Assembly (NCBI RefSeq): GCF_023195925.1
Contig: NZ_JALPRE010000006.1
Location: forward strand, 434,001 to 498,000
Reading direction: 5' to 3'
Origin: Aquimarina acroporae
GTDB taxonomy: Bacteria > Bacteroidota > Bacteroidia > Flavobacteriales > Flavobacteriaceae
Length of the DNA stretch: 64,000 nucleotides
Shown: piece after piece, positions 27,383-36,248 of the stretch
Position numbering within the stretch: position 1 is the stretch's first letter
Layout of the letters: the number at the start of each line of letters is the position of its first letter
Notes under the pieces: generated by a model
What the model saw: the letters and a program-made list of their open reading frames with translations, nothing else
Databases searched by the model: none
What the model was told of the DNA's origin: nothing
Program-made: the position numbers and the translations under genes

Positions 27383-27667
27383 ATGAGAAGAGTAATTGTT
27401 GATTATAAAAAGCTTGATAAAAACATTTTGAACCTTCTTGTAGAAAAGTTTCCGGATGGATATGCCGATAAAGACGTTATTTCTTTCAAAAATCATCGTA
27501 ATGAAGCGATAGAAGCTCTTGAGGTAAAAACTACAGATACTATTTATTTGGTAAAAATAAGTAAGAGGCTAGCAGATACTATGGAGAGTTTTGATGAAGA
27601 AAATTCTACAGCAGAAATACCCAATGGTGTCAGCAAAGATCAGGTAGGAGACTTCGGGGATAAATAG
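27383..27667 (+). CDS. Conserved small protein, 94 aa
   Basis: A soluble 94-residue protein beginning MRRVIVDYKKLDKNILNLL. It has a mixed alpha/beta N-terminal part and a disordered acidic C-terminus (about 72-94). There is no signal peptide or known motif. It resembles small conserved flavobacterial proteins, but I cannot name a family. The long upstream leader with switch-like repeats suggests that it is regulated after transcription. Confidence 0.65.
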   Translation: MRRVIVDYKKLDKNILNLLVEKFPDGYADKDVISFKNHRNEAIEALEVKTTDTIYLVKISKRLADTMESFDEENSTAEIPNGVSKDQVGDFGDK

Positions 27668-27849
27668 TAGAATGGTATTTCATAAAAGATAAAGTGTTAA
27701 TAAGTGTTTTTTATTTGTTATTTTTAGTACTTGTGTTTTGATTTTCAATGCATAACAGTATTAAAATCTCAAGCACCTAAAGGGGAAAAAAAGGTGTAAA
27801 GAGATGACTTGGTGTTTTTACAGGTATGTGTAAATAACCAAGGGGACAA

Positions 27850-29121
27850 ATGGAATATATGAAGTTAAAGGGAAGTTTTTTACTTATATTTTTTATAGGA
27901 GTACAGTTTTACGGCCAATCTGAAGATAGTGTTAATAATTCCACCTTTTTTGTTGCACCAGAATTTTTGGTGGGAAAGACGATGGAAGCAAATACTGGTT
28001 TTCCTGAAACCAAATTACAAAAATCTCTTTTTTTAAGTTTAGGAACACATAACACAACATTAAACCAGCAATGGGCATCTGAGTTAGGTTTCCCAAAAAC
28101 AGGAGTTTCAATAGGAGTTACAGATTTTGGAAATACTGAAATGGTCGGAATGGCATATAGTGTAATGCCCTTTGTAGAGTTTGGACTTTTTAGAAAAAAG
28201 ACTGATAATTGGAATGTCAATATTGGTATGGGAGCTGCATATATCGATACTCAGTTTGATGCCGAAATCAATCCATCCAATTTAGCAGTAACTACAGATA
28301 TAAATTGGGCTTTTAGGTCATTTGTGTATTACAAGGTTTTGGATAAATCAACCATAGATTTTCATTTAGGACTGGGGTATTCGCACTTTTCAAATGGTCA
28401 TACAAAACTACCAAACCAAGGGTTGAATTCATTTTCGGTAAGTTTATCGTCACGTATAGGTAGAGAAAGTGAAATTGCAGATATAAGAACAGGTAGTAAA
28501 CTAAAAAAGAAAAATAGATATTTAGAAAACTATTTTTCTTTCCGAAGTGGAATTGGGCAAAATGTACTATCTCGGGTTTTTAATGATAAGAAAGAAGTCT
28601 ATTCTGCTGCTTTTTCTGGGGGTAAAATTATAAATCGTACGTTTAAATTTGGCGGAGGTGCATATTATAGATTTTATGAACATTATTATGATCATATTAA
28701 TGAAAATGGACAATTGATCAATGAACAAGTTCCTGAGTATCGAGAGAATCCATATCGCTACGCTACCAACTTTGGTTTTTTTGGCAGTACAGAATTATTG
28801 ATAGGACATGTAGGTATCGAATTTGACCTAGGGATCAATATATACAAACCTTTTTACAAAATAGATTGGCAGCTAAGTCAGGGATATTTCTACAATAATG
28901 AATATACCACTTTGGGAGAGATAGATTGGTATTTTGAAGTTAAAAGGACGGTGTCAAGTAGACTGGGAATAAAATATTACGTAATCAATACATTTAAATC
29001 TCCAAAAAACAATTTGTTTCTAGCAGCAAATATTAACGCTAATCTAGGGCAAGCCGATTTTTCTGAAGTTAGTTTGGGATATACATATCGGTTTAACTTA
29101 AGAGAAAAGATCAGACAATAA
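27850..29121 (+). CDS. PagL-like acyloxyacyl hydrolase, double-length
   Basis: An exported outer-membrane protein of 423 residues with a signal peptide ending FYGQ. The PagL-type active-site pattern is GYSHFSNGHTKLPNQGLNS (about 176-194): the HxSN motif and the downstream residues of lipid A 3-O-deacylases. PagL itself is about 170-190 residues; here a second barrel-like half of about 200 residues follows. The ATG at 27850 is 5 bases after AAGGGG; an ATG at 27859 would give a tidier signal peptide. It may remove acyl chains from lipid A. Confidence 0.7.
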   Translation: MEYMKLKGSFLLIFFIGVQFYGQSEDSVNNSTFFVAPEFLVGKTMEANTGFPETKLQKSLFLSLGTHNTTLNQQWASELGFPKTGVSIGVTDFGNTEMVGMAYSVMPFVEFGLFRKKTDNWNVNIGMGAAYIDTQFDAEINPSNLAVTTDINWAFRSFVYYKVLDKSTIDFHLGLGYSHFSNGHTKLPNQGLNSFSVSLSSRIGRESEIADIRTGSKLKKKNRYLENYFSFRSGIGQNVLSRVFNDKKEVYSAAFSGGKIINRTFKFGGGAYYRFYEHYYDHINENGQLINEQVPEYRENPYRYATNFGFFGSTELLIGHVGIEFDLGINIYKPFYKIDWQLSQGYFYNNEYTTLGEIDWYFEVKRTVSSRLGIKYYVINTFKSPKNNLFLAANINANLGQADFSEVSLGYTYRFNLREKIRQ

Positions 29122-29124
29122 ATT

Positions 29125-30201
29125 TTACTTTTCTTTATTTAAGTCCAATAAATATCTTGCAGCAGCAAATGGTGTTACTTTATGAAGTAGCATAGCTTCA
29201 ATTTGGGCTTCAATTTCAGTTTTTACTTTAGGGTGGTTGTAAAAGTTAGCTTTTAGTTGCTCTTCTATAGTTTGTAATAACCAAAATTTATTTTGTTGGA
29301 TTCTGTTTTCTGTGAAAAACCCGTTTTTTGAAGTAGTATCTAAATAATTTTCTATAAGATTCCACACTTCATCTATCCCATTATTTTCAATAGCACTGCA
29401 TGTTAACACTTGTGGGGACCAACTGCTTTTGGCCAAAGGGTATAAGTGTAAAGCCTTACGAAATTGATTTTTGGCTTCTCTTGCTCTTTTAACATTATCG
29501 CCATCTGCTTTATTGATAATAATTGCGTCTGCCATTTCTATGATCCCTCTTTTGATACCTTGTAATTCATCTCCGGCTCCGGCAAGTTTTAAAAGTAAGA
29601 AAAAGTCAACCATACTATGCACTGCGGTTTCGCTTTGTCCAACACCCACAGTTTCAATAATGATAACATCATATCCGGCTGCTTCACAAAGTATGATAGA
29701 TTCTCTAGTCTTTTGCGCAACACCGCCAAGAGATTTTCCCGAGGGAGAAGGCCTAATAAATGCTTTTGGAGATCTTACTAGCGATTCCATTCTAGTCTTG
29801 TCTCCTAATATACTTCCTTGTGAGACAGAGCTACTGGGATCTACAGCGAGTACTGCCACTTTTTTGCCATTGTCAATGAGAACTTTACCAAAGGTTTCGA
29901 TAAATGTACTTTTTCCAACCCCTGGTACTCCCGTAATTCCAATTCTAACCGAATTGTTAGAGTGCGGTAAGCATTTTTCGATAAGTTCTTGAGCTTTGCC
30001 AAAATGATCAGGTTGAGTACTTTCGATCAAAGTAATACCTTTACTCAACGCAGGAGTGTCACCATTTATAATAGCTTTAAAAATGGTATCGATAGAAATA
30101 TTTTTTTGTTGTAGCTTTTTGAACCTACTTATCGCAGCACTAGTCGTGCTAGTCGGAACTTTAAACGAAGCGTCTGTATGTTTTGATTTATTGTCTGGCA
30201 C
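29125..30201 (-). CDS. meaB: Methylmalonyl-CoA mutase-associated GTPase MeaB
   Basis: A G3E-family GTPase chaperone that protects and reloads adenosylcobalamin in methylmalonyl-CoA mutase. Walker A is GVPGVGKST (91-99), followed by VLAVDPSSSVSQGSILGDKTRM, the IIIETVGVGQSE switch II region, and NKADGDN for guanine recognition. The 358-residue length is normal. The mutase itself is not in the window, but a PduO-type adenosyltransferase is (45007-45582). It is convergent with the PagL-like gene, with 3 bases between stops. Confidence 0.93.
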   Translation of the reverse strand: MPDNKSKHTDASFKVPTSTTSAAISRFKKLQQKNISIDTIFKAIINGDTPALSKGITLIESTQPDHFGKAQELIEKCLPHSNNSVRIGITGVPGVGKSTFIETFGKVLIDNGKKVAVLAVDPSSSVSQGSILGDKTRMESLVRSPKAFIRPSPSGKSLGGVAQKTRESIILCEAAGYDVIIIETVGVGQSETAVHSMVDFFLLLKLAGAGDELQGIKRGIIEMADAIIINKADGDNVKRAREAKNQFRKALHLYPLAKSSWSPQVLTCSAIENNGIDEVWNLIENYLDTTSKNGFFTENRIQQNKFWLLQTIEEQLKANFYNHPKVKTEIEAQIEAMLLHKVTPFAAARYLLDLNKEK

Positions 30202-30277
30202 AAAATTACTTTAAAGCAAAGTTATAAATTCCTTTTATGAATTAGTATAGAAAAACAGGAGTATTGGCTGAGATTAT

Positions 30278-30841
30278 TCAACTACTAATTTTTATAGGAA
30301 TTGCAATAGCCGTTCGATCCCAGGCCATATACATTATAGTAAAGCCATTTGCATTTTGGAAATAAATAGAAAATTGCTCAACGATATTTAATAGAGGTTG
30401 TGTGGGAACTTCTACTACAAGTGCATCATGTTTAGAATCTCTTTTCGCTTTACCATCCTTGAAATCTACACCCCAATTATACGTTTTTGAATTAAAAATA
30501 ATTTTCCAAGAATCTTTATTGGGGATAGTCCAAAGTGTATACGTTCCAGCTTTTAATATAGTTCCATCTACTAATATATCTTTATCACAAGTAAAAGTAG
30601 TAGCTTCATTCGCACCTGTTCTCCATACTTCACCATATGGAACTAAATCTCCGAAAATTATCCTCTCTTTTTTGAAAGGGCGATTATAAAACACAGAGAA
30701 ATTGGTATCTTGTCCAATATGAGTTATAGTTTCTTCCGGACTATGTTTTTTTGTATTATGTTTCAGCAACAATAAGCCAGAGTATCCTAAGATGAAAAGT
30801 CCCACCAATACAATTACTATACGTTTCAATGATTTTGACAT
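30278..30841 (-). CDS. DUF2911 protein with N-terminal membrane anchor
   Basis: A 187-residue protein with one N-terminal TM helix (about 8-26) and a periplasmic DUF2911 domain. Family segments are FYNRPFKKERIIFG, PYGEVWRTGANEAT, LKAGTYTLWTIP and WGVDF. The domain is a beta sandwich of unknown function, common in Bacteroidota, often with a lipobox; here the anchor looks uncleaved. It lies 76 bases upstream of meaB on the same strand and may be co-transcribed. Confidence 0.85.
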   Translation of the reverse strand: MSKSLKRIVIVLVGLFILGYSGLLLLKHNTKKHSPEETITHIGQDTNFSVFYNRPFKKERIIFGDLVPYGEVWRTGANEATTFTCDKDILVDGTILKAGTYTLWTIPNKDSWKIIFNSKTYNWGVDFKDGKAKRDSKHDALVVEVPTQPLLNIVEQFSIYFQNANGFTIMYMAWDRTAIAIPIKISS

Positions 30842-30916
30842 AAAAAATTAAAACATAAATATAGTCTTTTAAGTATTACGTTTTTTGATAATATCTAAAA
30901 TTAAATGCTCTTTTGG

Positions 30917-31144
30917 TTATTTAATGACTTGTGTGATATTCATCACATTTATAGCGCAGGTGTTTCTGAAAGTTACCAGAACTTTGGTTATAGATTCTGG
31001 TAAATTCTTACTTTCTATTAGCTGGTCAATACGTTGTATTAGGTTATTGGTACAACGTACGTTTTTTGATAATAAGTTGATAATATCATCTACATCTTTG
31101 TCTTCATATTTTTGGGGGTCATAGTATTTATTTAATCTTTGCAT
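30917..31144 (-). CDS. Possible small helical protein, 75 aa
   Basis: The ORF encodes a soluble alpha-helical protein beginning MQRLNKYYDPQKYEDKDVDDIINLLSK. There is no known motif, export signal or clear ribosome-binding site. It is favoured over the overlapping plus-strand ORF because its composition resembles a normal cytoplasmic protein. It sits directly upstream of, and divergent from, the first ECF sigma operon. It may be spurious. Confidence 0.45.
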   Translation of the reverse strand: MQRLNKYYDPQKYEDKDVDDIINLLSKNVRCTNNLIQRIDQLIESKNLPESITKVLVTFRNTCAINVMNITQVIK

Positions 31145-31283
31145 GGTTAAATAAGTGTTGATTAATTAATAAAAGTGTTATAAATAGTATTTGTAATCTT
31201 CAAAAACTTACTTTTTAGGTAGTTAAAAATTTATTAATTATTTGATATTCAGTTATTTGTTGTTTCTGTATGGATTTTATGCA

Positions 31284-31291
31284 TAATTTTG
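31284..31291 (+). promoter_or_regulatory. Candidate -7 element of the first ECF sigma operon
   Basis: TAATTTTG matches TAnnTTTG fully and lies 92 bases before the sigma-factor start. TTTC lies 17 bases upstream as a weak -33 box. Confidence 0.35.
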
Positions 31292-31382
31292 CAACATCTA
31301 GGTATGGGAAATCGTCTATATAAATGAATAAGATTTAAGACCGTTTTTAAATAATAATCACTAACCAAAAAGTTATTCAAGT

Positions 31383-31928
31383 TTGTTACAAAGCGAGCTA
31401 ATAGAACAATGTAGGGCCAATGATCGCAGAGCGCAGATGAAACTGTACAATAAGTACTGTGATGGTATGTATTATGTGGCTTTAAGGTTCCTCAAAGATC
31501 CTTTCGAGGCAGAGGAAGCTATGCAGGAATCTTTCATTAAAGCTTTTACCAGATTACATCAATTTACAGGTGATGTAACTTTTGGCGCCTGGCTCAAGCG
31601 GATTGTAATAAATAAGAGTATAGATATGCTGAAAGCGAAGAAGATGAATATGGTTGCAATAAATGAACAAGTGATGACGACGGTAGAAGAACAAAACGAC
31701 TGGTCTGTATCAGATTCGGTAACGGTAGAAGAAGTAAAAAAAGCAATAGAGCGATTACCAGAAAAGTATAAATATGCAGTGATGCTGTTTTTGATTGAAG
31801 GGTATGACCATAATGAAATAAGTGAGATATTAGATATCACCCCGGTAGCTTCAAGAACTTTGGTGCACCGAGGAAAAAAACAACTTCAGGATCAACTAAA
31901 ACATTTGAAAGATGGCACAAGATATTAG
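31383..31928 (+). CDS. ECF-type RNA polymerase sigma factor (first module)
   Basis: A 181-residue sigma-70 family factor of the extracytoplasmic-function class. The region 2 helix is LYNKYCDGMYYVALRFLKDPFEAEEAMQESFIKAF (about 22-56); region 4 has RLPEKYKYAVMLFLIEGYDHNEISEIL (about 121-147) and a helix-turn-helix ending ASRTLVHRGKKQL. The start is a TTG: the frame has no ATG or GTG between the upstream TAA (31362) and this codon, and MLQSELIEQC is a normal N-terminus for the family. It overlaps the partner gene by 17 bases. Confidence 0.93.
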   Translation: MLQSELIEQCRANDRRAQMKLYNKYCDGMYYVALRFLKDPFEAEEAMQESFIKAFTRLHQFTGDVTFGAWLKRIVINKSIDMLKAKKMNMVAINEQVMTTVEEQNDWSVSDSVTVEEVKKAIERLPEKYKYAVMLFLIEGYDHNEISEILDITPVASRTLVHRGKKQLQDQLKHLKDGTRY

Positions 31929-32526
31929 AGAGCTATTAAAACAGGATAGAGCTTTGCCTTCAGAGAGAATAAAGGAAGGACATGAGGCTCGTTTTATGGC
32001 AAGACTTGAGAAAGAGCTTCCCAAGAAAGCGAAAAAGAGTTTCAACTATGGATGGCTTAAAATTGCTGCCAGTGTAGCAATAGTATTTACCATTTCTATG
32101 TTTACTTTCAATCAGTTTAATGGTGCCGATACCGTAAGCACAGATGTTGTTGATACTGAGACTACAGATTTGAAAGACGGAACGGTTGTTTTAACCAAAC
32201 AATCTTCTCCCTTGGCTGAGATATCTCCAGAATATGAAAAAGTAGAAAATTACTTACTAACTAGTATAAAGTTTCAACTATCTGAGATTACTGTAGATGA
32301 TAAAAACAGAGAGTTGGTTGAGAGTTTTAAAATACGTCTGAATAATTTAGATAGAGAATATCAAAATCTTAGTAAAGAACTTATCGAAGTAGGTCCTAAT
32401 ATTGAAAGTGTAGAAGCTATGATGGAGAATTTAACCTTAAGGCTTTCTCTGCTTAATAGACTGAAAGATAAACTTAAAGAATTAGAAAAAATTGAGAATG
32501 AAAGTTACGATGAAATACAAGCTTAA
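31912..32526 (+). CDS. Membrane-bound sigma-factor partner, possible anti-sigma
   Basis: A 204-residue single-pass membrane protein. A cytoplasmic part of about 45 residues (MAQDIRELLKQDRALPSERI...) leads into one TM helix (about 47-66). An extracytoplasmic domain with a helical coiled coil follows (about 110-200). It overlaps the sigma gene by 17 bases, and the size and topology fit an anti-sigma factor, but no canonical zinc anti-sigma motif is present. In Bacteroidota such genes are usual next to ECF factors. Anti-sigma function is inference. Confidence 0.7.
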   Translation: MAQDIRELLKQDRALPSERIKEGHEARFMARLEKELPKKAKKSFNYGWLKIAASVAIVFTISMFTFNQFNGADTVSTDVVDTETTDLKDGTVVLTKQSSPLAEISPEYEKVENYLLTSIKFQLSEITVDDKNRELVESFKIRLNNLDREYQNLSKELIEVGPNIESVEAMMENLTLRLSLLNRLKDKLKELEKIENESYDEIQA

Positions 32527-33883
32527 TGTTGTAGCATTGGTCATGGGTATTTCTTGTGTTGGTCTTTTTGCGCAGGACAGACAAGAAAAGCTGAATGAAA
32601 GGCTTACCGTGAATCCTGATGTTAACGTAAACCTTAATACAAGTCATACCAATATTGTTTTTGAAACATGGAACAAGAATGAAATTGGTGTAGAAGCTTA
32701 TATTGAGGGAGCTAATCTTACCGATGAAAATAGTAGAAGGATATTAGATAGTTGGCAGCTAGAAATATTGGGAGATGATCAAAACATAACCATTACGTCG
32801 GCAGCAGGTAATTTATGGACCGGAAAAGTAACAGCTTCAAATATAACTATGACTAAAGAAGAGTTACAGAGGTTGAGTCCGGCAATAGCAGATATGTTGG
32901 GGCCAATAATGGAGAATATTGCTAATAATCCTATGCCTAGTGCACTTCCAGAAAATCTTTCCAACGTAACTTTAGAAAACAAAAAATACAGCAAAGAAGA
33001 AGAGAAGTATATTCAACAATGGGAGAATCAAATACGAGAGAAGTTTAGTGAGGAAATAGAGCAAGGAAAACAAAAATTGGCCAATCAAATTCAAGGTAAG
33101 ACTACTCCTACATCGGGTCAAATGGAAATACGTCTCGATACTTGGGGAGCACAGTATGGAAAGCAAATGGAGGCGTGGGCTTCACAATTGGTAAGAGATA
33201 TTCAAAACCAGCAGAAGGGAACGGCCAATGTAACAGTATATCAATATAGTGCTCAACGATCAAATGTAGGTAACAATACTAGTAAGATTATTAAGATAAA
33301 GATGCCAAAACGGGCAAATCTGAAAATGAATGTACGACATGGTGCGGTTCAATTACCTGAACTTGCAAGTAATGTGAAGGCTTCATTATCGCACACAAAA
33401 CTTTCTGCCAATGTAGTGGAGGGAAATCAAACCTACATAAAAGCTTCGTATTCACCTGTGTATGTAAAACAATGGAACAATGGTAAGTTGGTGGTGAACT
33501 ATGTAAAGAATTGCAGAATTCAAAACGCTAAGAACCTTTTGGTAAATGCTGATTCTAGTAACATTTTTATTCAACAACTAGATGAGAATGGTGCGATTTC
33601 TGCAAGTTTCGGAATGATCACTATAGCAAATTTGGGAAAATCCTTCACTACTTTGGATCTAGCAGTACAGAATAGTGACTTTAAACTGAAATTACCTGAA
33701 TCTGCATTCAATTTGTCATATAGTGGGGCTCAAAGTTTAATATCATTACCTAAAACTCTTGAGATAAACAGTAGAAAGAATTTTGGAAATGTATTCATCA
33801 ACGGATATCAAGATACACGTAGTACAGAAAACTTAATAACTATCAATGCAAAGTATAGTGAAGTAGTATTACATAAAAATTAG
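32510..33883 (+). CDS. Exported DUF4097-like beta-strand protein of the sigma operon
   Basis: A 457-residue exported protein with a signal peptide ending GLFAQ. Its C-terminal half is repetitive beta strands (SASFGMITIANLGKSFTTLD and similar) as in DUF4097-type solenoid or adhesin-like proteins, and a helical middle (about 155-230) is rich in Gln and Glu. An in-frame ATG at 32492 exists, but MKYKLNVVALVMGIS from 32510 gives a normal signal peptide. It overlaps the anti-sigma-like gene and is probably the output or sensor of this module. Confidence 0.72.
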   Translation: MKYKLNVVALVMGISCVGLFAQDRQEKLNERLTVNPDVNVNLNTSHTNIVFETWNKNEIGVEAYIEGANLTDENSRRILDSWQLEILGDDQNITITSAAGNLWTGKVTASNITMTKEELQRLSPAIADMLGPIMENIANNPMPSALPENLSNVTLENKKYSKEEEKYIQQWENQIREKFSEEIEQGKQKLANQIQGKTTPTSGQMEIRLDTWGAQYGKQMEAWASQLVRDIQNQQKGTANVTVYQYSAQRSNVGNNTSKIIKIKMPKRANLKMNVRHGAVQLPELASNVKASLSHTKLSANVVEGNQTYIKASYSPVYVKQWNNGKLVVNYVKNCRIQNAKNLLVNADSSNIFIQQLDENGAISASFGMITIANLGKSFTTLDLAVQNSDFKLKLPESAFNLSYSGAQSLISLPKTLEINSRKNFGNVFINGYQDTRSTENLITINAKYSEVVLHKN

Positions 33884-33912
33884 TTTTTCATAATAATTGT
33901 AGTGTTAATTAT

Positions 33913-33949
33913 AAAAAAGCTTCATTGACTTGGTCAATGGGGCTTTTTT
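33913..33949 (+). terminator. Terminator of the first ECF operon
   Basis: An A-run and GC (33913-33920), two wobble pairs and CATTGAC (33923-33929) pair with GTCAATG (33933-33939) and the terminal GC plus T-run (to 33949) around a three-base loop. Confidence 0.9.
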
Positions 33950-34176
33950 AGTTTGTTAGCATTTTTTTTACAATTGCTTAACAATAAAAACGTACGAAGA
34001 TACGTTGCATCGTGTTTTTTGTCCTGTTAATACTGCTTTTTATCTGCTTTTTTAAGTAAACGTTGAATGTAAGATGTTGCTAATCAGAATTTTGTGTTTT
34101 ATTTTAACTTATTTTAGCTTTTTTTGTGTCTTTTATCGAAAATCAAAACCATTTGATCTAAAAGTCTGTCTTTTAG

Positions 34177-34222
34177 TTTGTTTAACAGTTATTTAATAAT
34201 ATTATTGTATGGTTAAACCGTA
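34177..34222 (+). promoter_or_regulatory. Promoter of repeat-protein gene 1 with start-site hairpin
   Basis: TTTG (34177-34180), 19 bases, TATTATTG (34200-34207) is one mismatch from the consensus. TATGGT-TAA-ACCGTA (34208-34222) forms an inverted repeat at the expected start of transcription. Spacing, boxes and hairpin are all repeated upstream of the paralogue at 39231, which supports function. Confidence 0.7.
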
Positions 34223-34260
34223 ACAACAAACTCACAAACCATTAATAAAATAGTATTAAA

Positions 34261-34899
34261 ATGAAATTAATTACATGTTTTTTTGGCTTGCTTTTATTTA
34301 TCAACAGTTATGCTGGTGATGGAGAAAAATTAGAAGTGGAGCAAGATGGACTTGTTGTTGTGGTATTAGATTTTGAAGAAGGAGATAAGATCAAATTATT
34401 CGAGATCGAAACAGGAGATCATGTTTTGTCAAAAACTCATGGTCAGATAGATTTAAGTCAATTACCAATAGGGGCATATTTGTTAGAAAATAACGAAGGA
34501 AGGTCAATTGTAATTGAGCGTTTAGAAGAAGGGTTAAATGTTGATGGTGCTATTACTGCAATACACAATGATTTTCTTTTAGAAAGAGATAGCAAACGAG
34601 TGATGATGCCTGCAGAAATAGATGTAGAACAAGAATATATGCATTATTATGATAATGCAGAAACCAATCTTTTAGCTATAGAGCGAGAAGGTGATATGAT
34701 TACCGTTGTTGATTTTGAAGAAGGTGATAAAATCAAGTTATTTGAAGTGAAAAATACAGTACATATTTTAACAAAGACTTCTAATTTTGTTGATCTTAGT
34801 CAGTTACCAGCTGGAGTTTATGTTTTAGAGAACAGTAAAGGGGACTCTGTAGTTGTAGAAAAGTTTTATGACAAGGATCAAGTAGCAGACATGCATTAA
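34261..34899 (+). CDS. Secreted protein with two T9SS-sorting-like modules (paralogue 1)
   Basis: A 212-residue exported acidic protein. A signal peptide (1 to about 18) is followed by two repeats of about 66 residues (24-89 and 138-203) joined by a roughly 48-residue acidic linker. Each repeat contains DFEEGDKIKLFE and DLSQLPxGxYxLEN, ending in a Val-rich strand (SIVIERLEE, SVVVEKFYD). The DLSxLPxGxYxL...VVVEK pattern closely resembles the end of a type A type IX secretion C-terminal sorting domain, but with no cargo and no PNP start motif. Function is unknown; the paralogue is at 39231-39866. Confidence 0.85.
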   Translation: MKLITCFFGLLLFINSYAGDGEKLEVEQDGLVVVVLDFEEGDKIKLFEIETGDHVLSKTHGQIDLSQLPIGAYLLENNEGRSIVIERLEEGLNVDGAITAIHNDFLLERDSKRVMMPAEIDVEQEYMHYYDNAETNLLAIEREGDMITVVDFEEGDKIKLFEVKNTVHILTKTSNFVDLSQLPAGVYVLENSKGDSVVVEKFYDKDQVADMH

Positions 34900-34926
34900 A
34901 TAATATTCGCCATAATATTTTTATAG

Positions 34927-34954
34927 CCTACCTGGAAACGGGTAGGTTTTTTTT
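34927..34954 (+). terminator. Terminator of repeat-protein gene 1
   Basis: CCTACC (34927-34932) pairs with GGTAGG (34941-34946) across an 8-base loop and is followed by eight T. Confidence 0.9.
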
Positions 34955-35114
34955 ATTCTGTAATTCTGTGCTGGAAAAGTATAGATATGTTTTTAAGCGT
35001 TTTAGTATAGTTCTGGGATCTCTTTATTTTACTTAAAGTAGTGTTTCGTATTGATATACTTGTTTTTAATTTAAAAGATGAATTCTAAAAAAAATATGAA
35101 GATAATATGGATAC

Positions 35115-35140
35115 AAAAAAAGAGGTGCATAAAGCACCTC
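35115..35140 (-). terminator. Terminator of the DUF6249-like gene
   Basis: On the minus strand GAGGTGC-TTTAT-GCACCTC (35140 down to 35122) is followed by seven T. Confidence 0.9.
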
Positions 35141-35163
35141 GATGGTTTGTACTAAAGATAGAT

Positions 35164-35511
35164 TTATTTGTCTAAATTTTTGGTCATGTTAAATCCAACA
35201 AATAATCCTGCGCCGGCCATTAGGAATATAGTTCCTGGTTCAGCAATATGGTCTTTAACGCCAATTACTTCAGTTAATATTCCTGCCAAGAAAATGCCAA
35301 GTCCAATTCCCATTAATAAAAGAGATAAGTTTAGTACAAGAACTTTCCAAATAGGAGTAACTCTTTTTTCCTTACTGCTATAAAAAATAGAAGCGTCTGC
35401 ACCTTTTTCAATAAGAGCCATACGTTCTTTGTTTCTTGCAGAAATGAATAGGTAATAGATTCCGAAAAGAACTCCAAAAATAGCAGGTAAAATAATTACT
35501 TCAGATCCCAT
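35164..35511 (-). CDS. DUF6249-like membrane protein
   Basis: A 115-residue protein with three hydrophobic helices (about 5-22, 54-76 and 92-110). The first loop contains ARNKERMALIEKGADASIF, a segment typical of DUF6249-type membrane proteins of Bacteroidota. These commonly lie beside ECF sigma genes, as here: the gene is divergent from the second sigma factor, with 149 bases between. It may be a target or a modulator of that factor. Function is unknown. Confidence 0.72.
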   Translation of the reverse strand: MGSEVIILPAIFGVLFGIYYLFISARNKERMALIEKGADASIFYSSKEKRVTPIWKVLVLNLSLLLMGIGLGIFLAGILTEVIGVKDHIAEPGTIFLMAGAGLFVGFNMTKNLDK

Positions 35512-35551
35512 GTTATAAATTTTTATAGGTTAATACTGTTCGTTTTTCTTC

Positions 35552-35653
35552 TATGACGATAGATAGTTTTGGTTGGTTACAAAAAAGTGTAAAAATATAT
35601 TTTGTAATTTTTGGAGAGAAATGTGTAACCATTTTCAATTTGTGATCGTCATA
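35552..35653. repeat. Separated 9-bp inverted repeat around the second ECF promoter region
   Basis: TATGACGAT (35552-35560) and ATCGTCATA (35645-35653) are perfect inverted copies, 84 bases apart, within the 149-base divergent interval. They bracket the likely promoter of the sigma gene and could be operators or form a long-range stem in the leader. Confidence 0.4.
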
Positions 35654-35660
35654 CCCGTAA

Positions 35661-36248
35661 ATGAACCATCAACCAGATCAATATTACATAGATCAAGTAT
35701 TAGAAGGAAATGTGAATGCGTTTTCTGTACTTGTAGAGAAATACCAAAGTTTGGTATATACCGTTGTATATCGAGTGGTTAAAAATAAAGAAATAGCAGA
35801 GGAGGTAGCTCAAGATACTTTTGTAAAGGCCTTTAGGTCGTTACAAAAATATAGAGGAGAAGCCAAGTTCTCTACGTGGTTATATACCATAGCATATAGA
35901 AAAAGTTTGGATGCGATTAAATCTAACAAGCGTATAATGACTTCAGAATTAATAGAAGAGATTAATGAGGGAGAAATAGAATTAGTTACAGATGCACTTA
36001 ATTATTTACAGGTCAAAGAAAGAAAACAAATAATAGCAGATAGTATTTTAAAGTTGCCTGAAGAGGAAGCGGCTATAGTTACACTTTATTATTTTGATGA
36101 AAAAAGTATAAAAGAAATTGTCGAAATCATTGGTTTATCACAAGATAATGTGAAAATTAAACTATATCGAAGTAGAAAAAAGCTATATTCGATATTGAAA
36201 AATTACATTTCGCCAGAAATCAGTAGTAAAAATGGAACAGCGATTTAG
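35661..36248 (+). CDS. ECF-type RNA polymerase sigma factor (second module)
   Basis: A 195-residue sigma-70 family ECF factor. Region 2 includes VLVEKYQSLVYTVVYRVVKNKEIAEEVAQDTFVKAF (about 20-55) and FSTWLYTIAYRKSLD. Region 4 includes LPEEEAAIVTLYYFDEKSIKEI and a helix-turn-helix ending NVKIKLYRSRKKL. The start ATG follows an in-frame gap and MNHQPDQYYIDQVLEG is a normal N-terminus. It overlaps its membrane partner by 17 bases. Confidence 0.93.
   Translation: MNHQPDQYYIDQVLEGNVNAFSVLVEKYQSLVYTVVYRVVKNKEIAEEVAQDTFVKAFRSLQKYRGEAKFSTWLYTIAYRKSLDAIKSNKRIMTSELIEEINEGEIELVTDALNYLQVKERKQIIADSILKLPEEEAAIVTLYYFDEKSIKEIVEIIGLSQDNVKIKLYRSRKKLYSILKNYISPEISSKNGTAI

Larger units (their letters stand above)
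33884..34260. other. 377-base interval: terminator plus conserved promoter block
   Basis: It holds the terminator of the ECF operon (33913-33949) and, from about 34110 to 34222, a block recognisably shared with the region upstream of the paralogous gene at 39231. The block includes TCTAAAAGTCTG at 34157-34168, promoter boxes at 34177-34207 and a small inverted repeat at 34208-34222. No ORF was recognised. Confidence 0.75.

Noticed and set aside
30885-31124. Plus-strand ORF of 79 codons overlapping the possible small gene
   Set aside because: It is hydrophobic at the start, but it has no family motif; the minus-strand frame has a more normal composition. Neither is certain.
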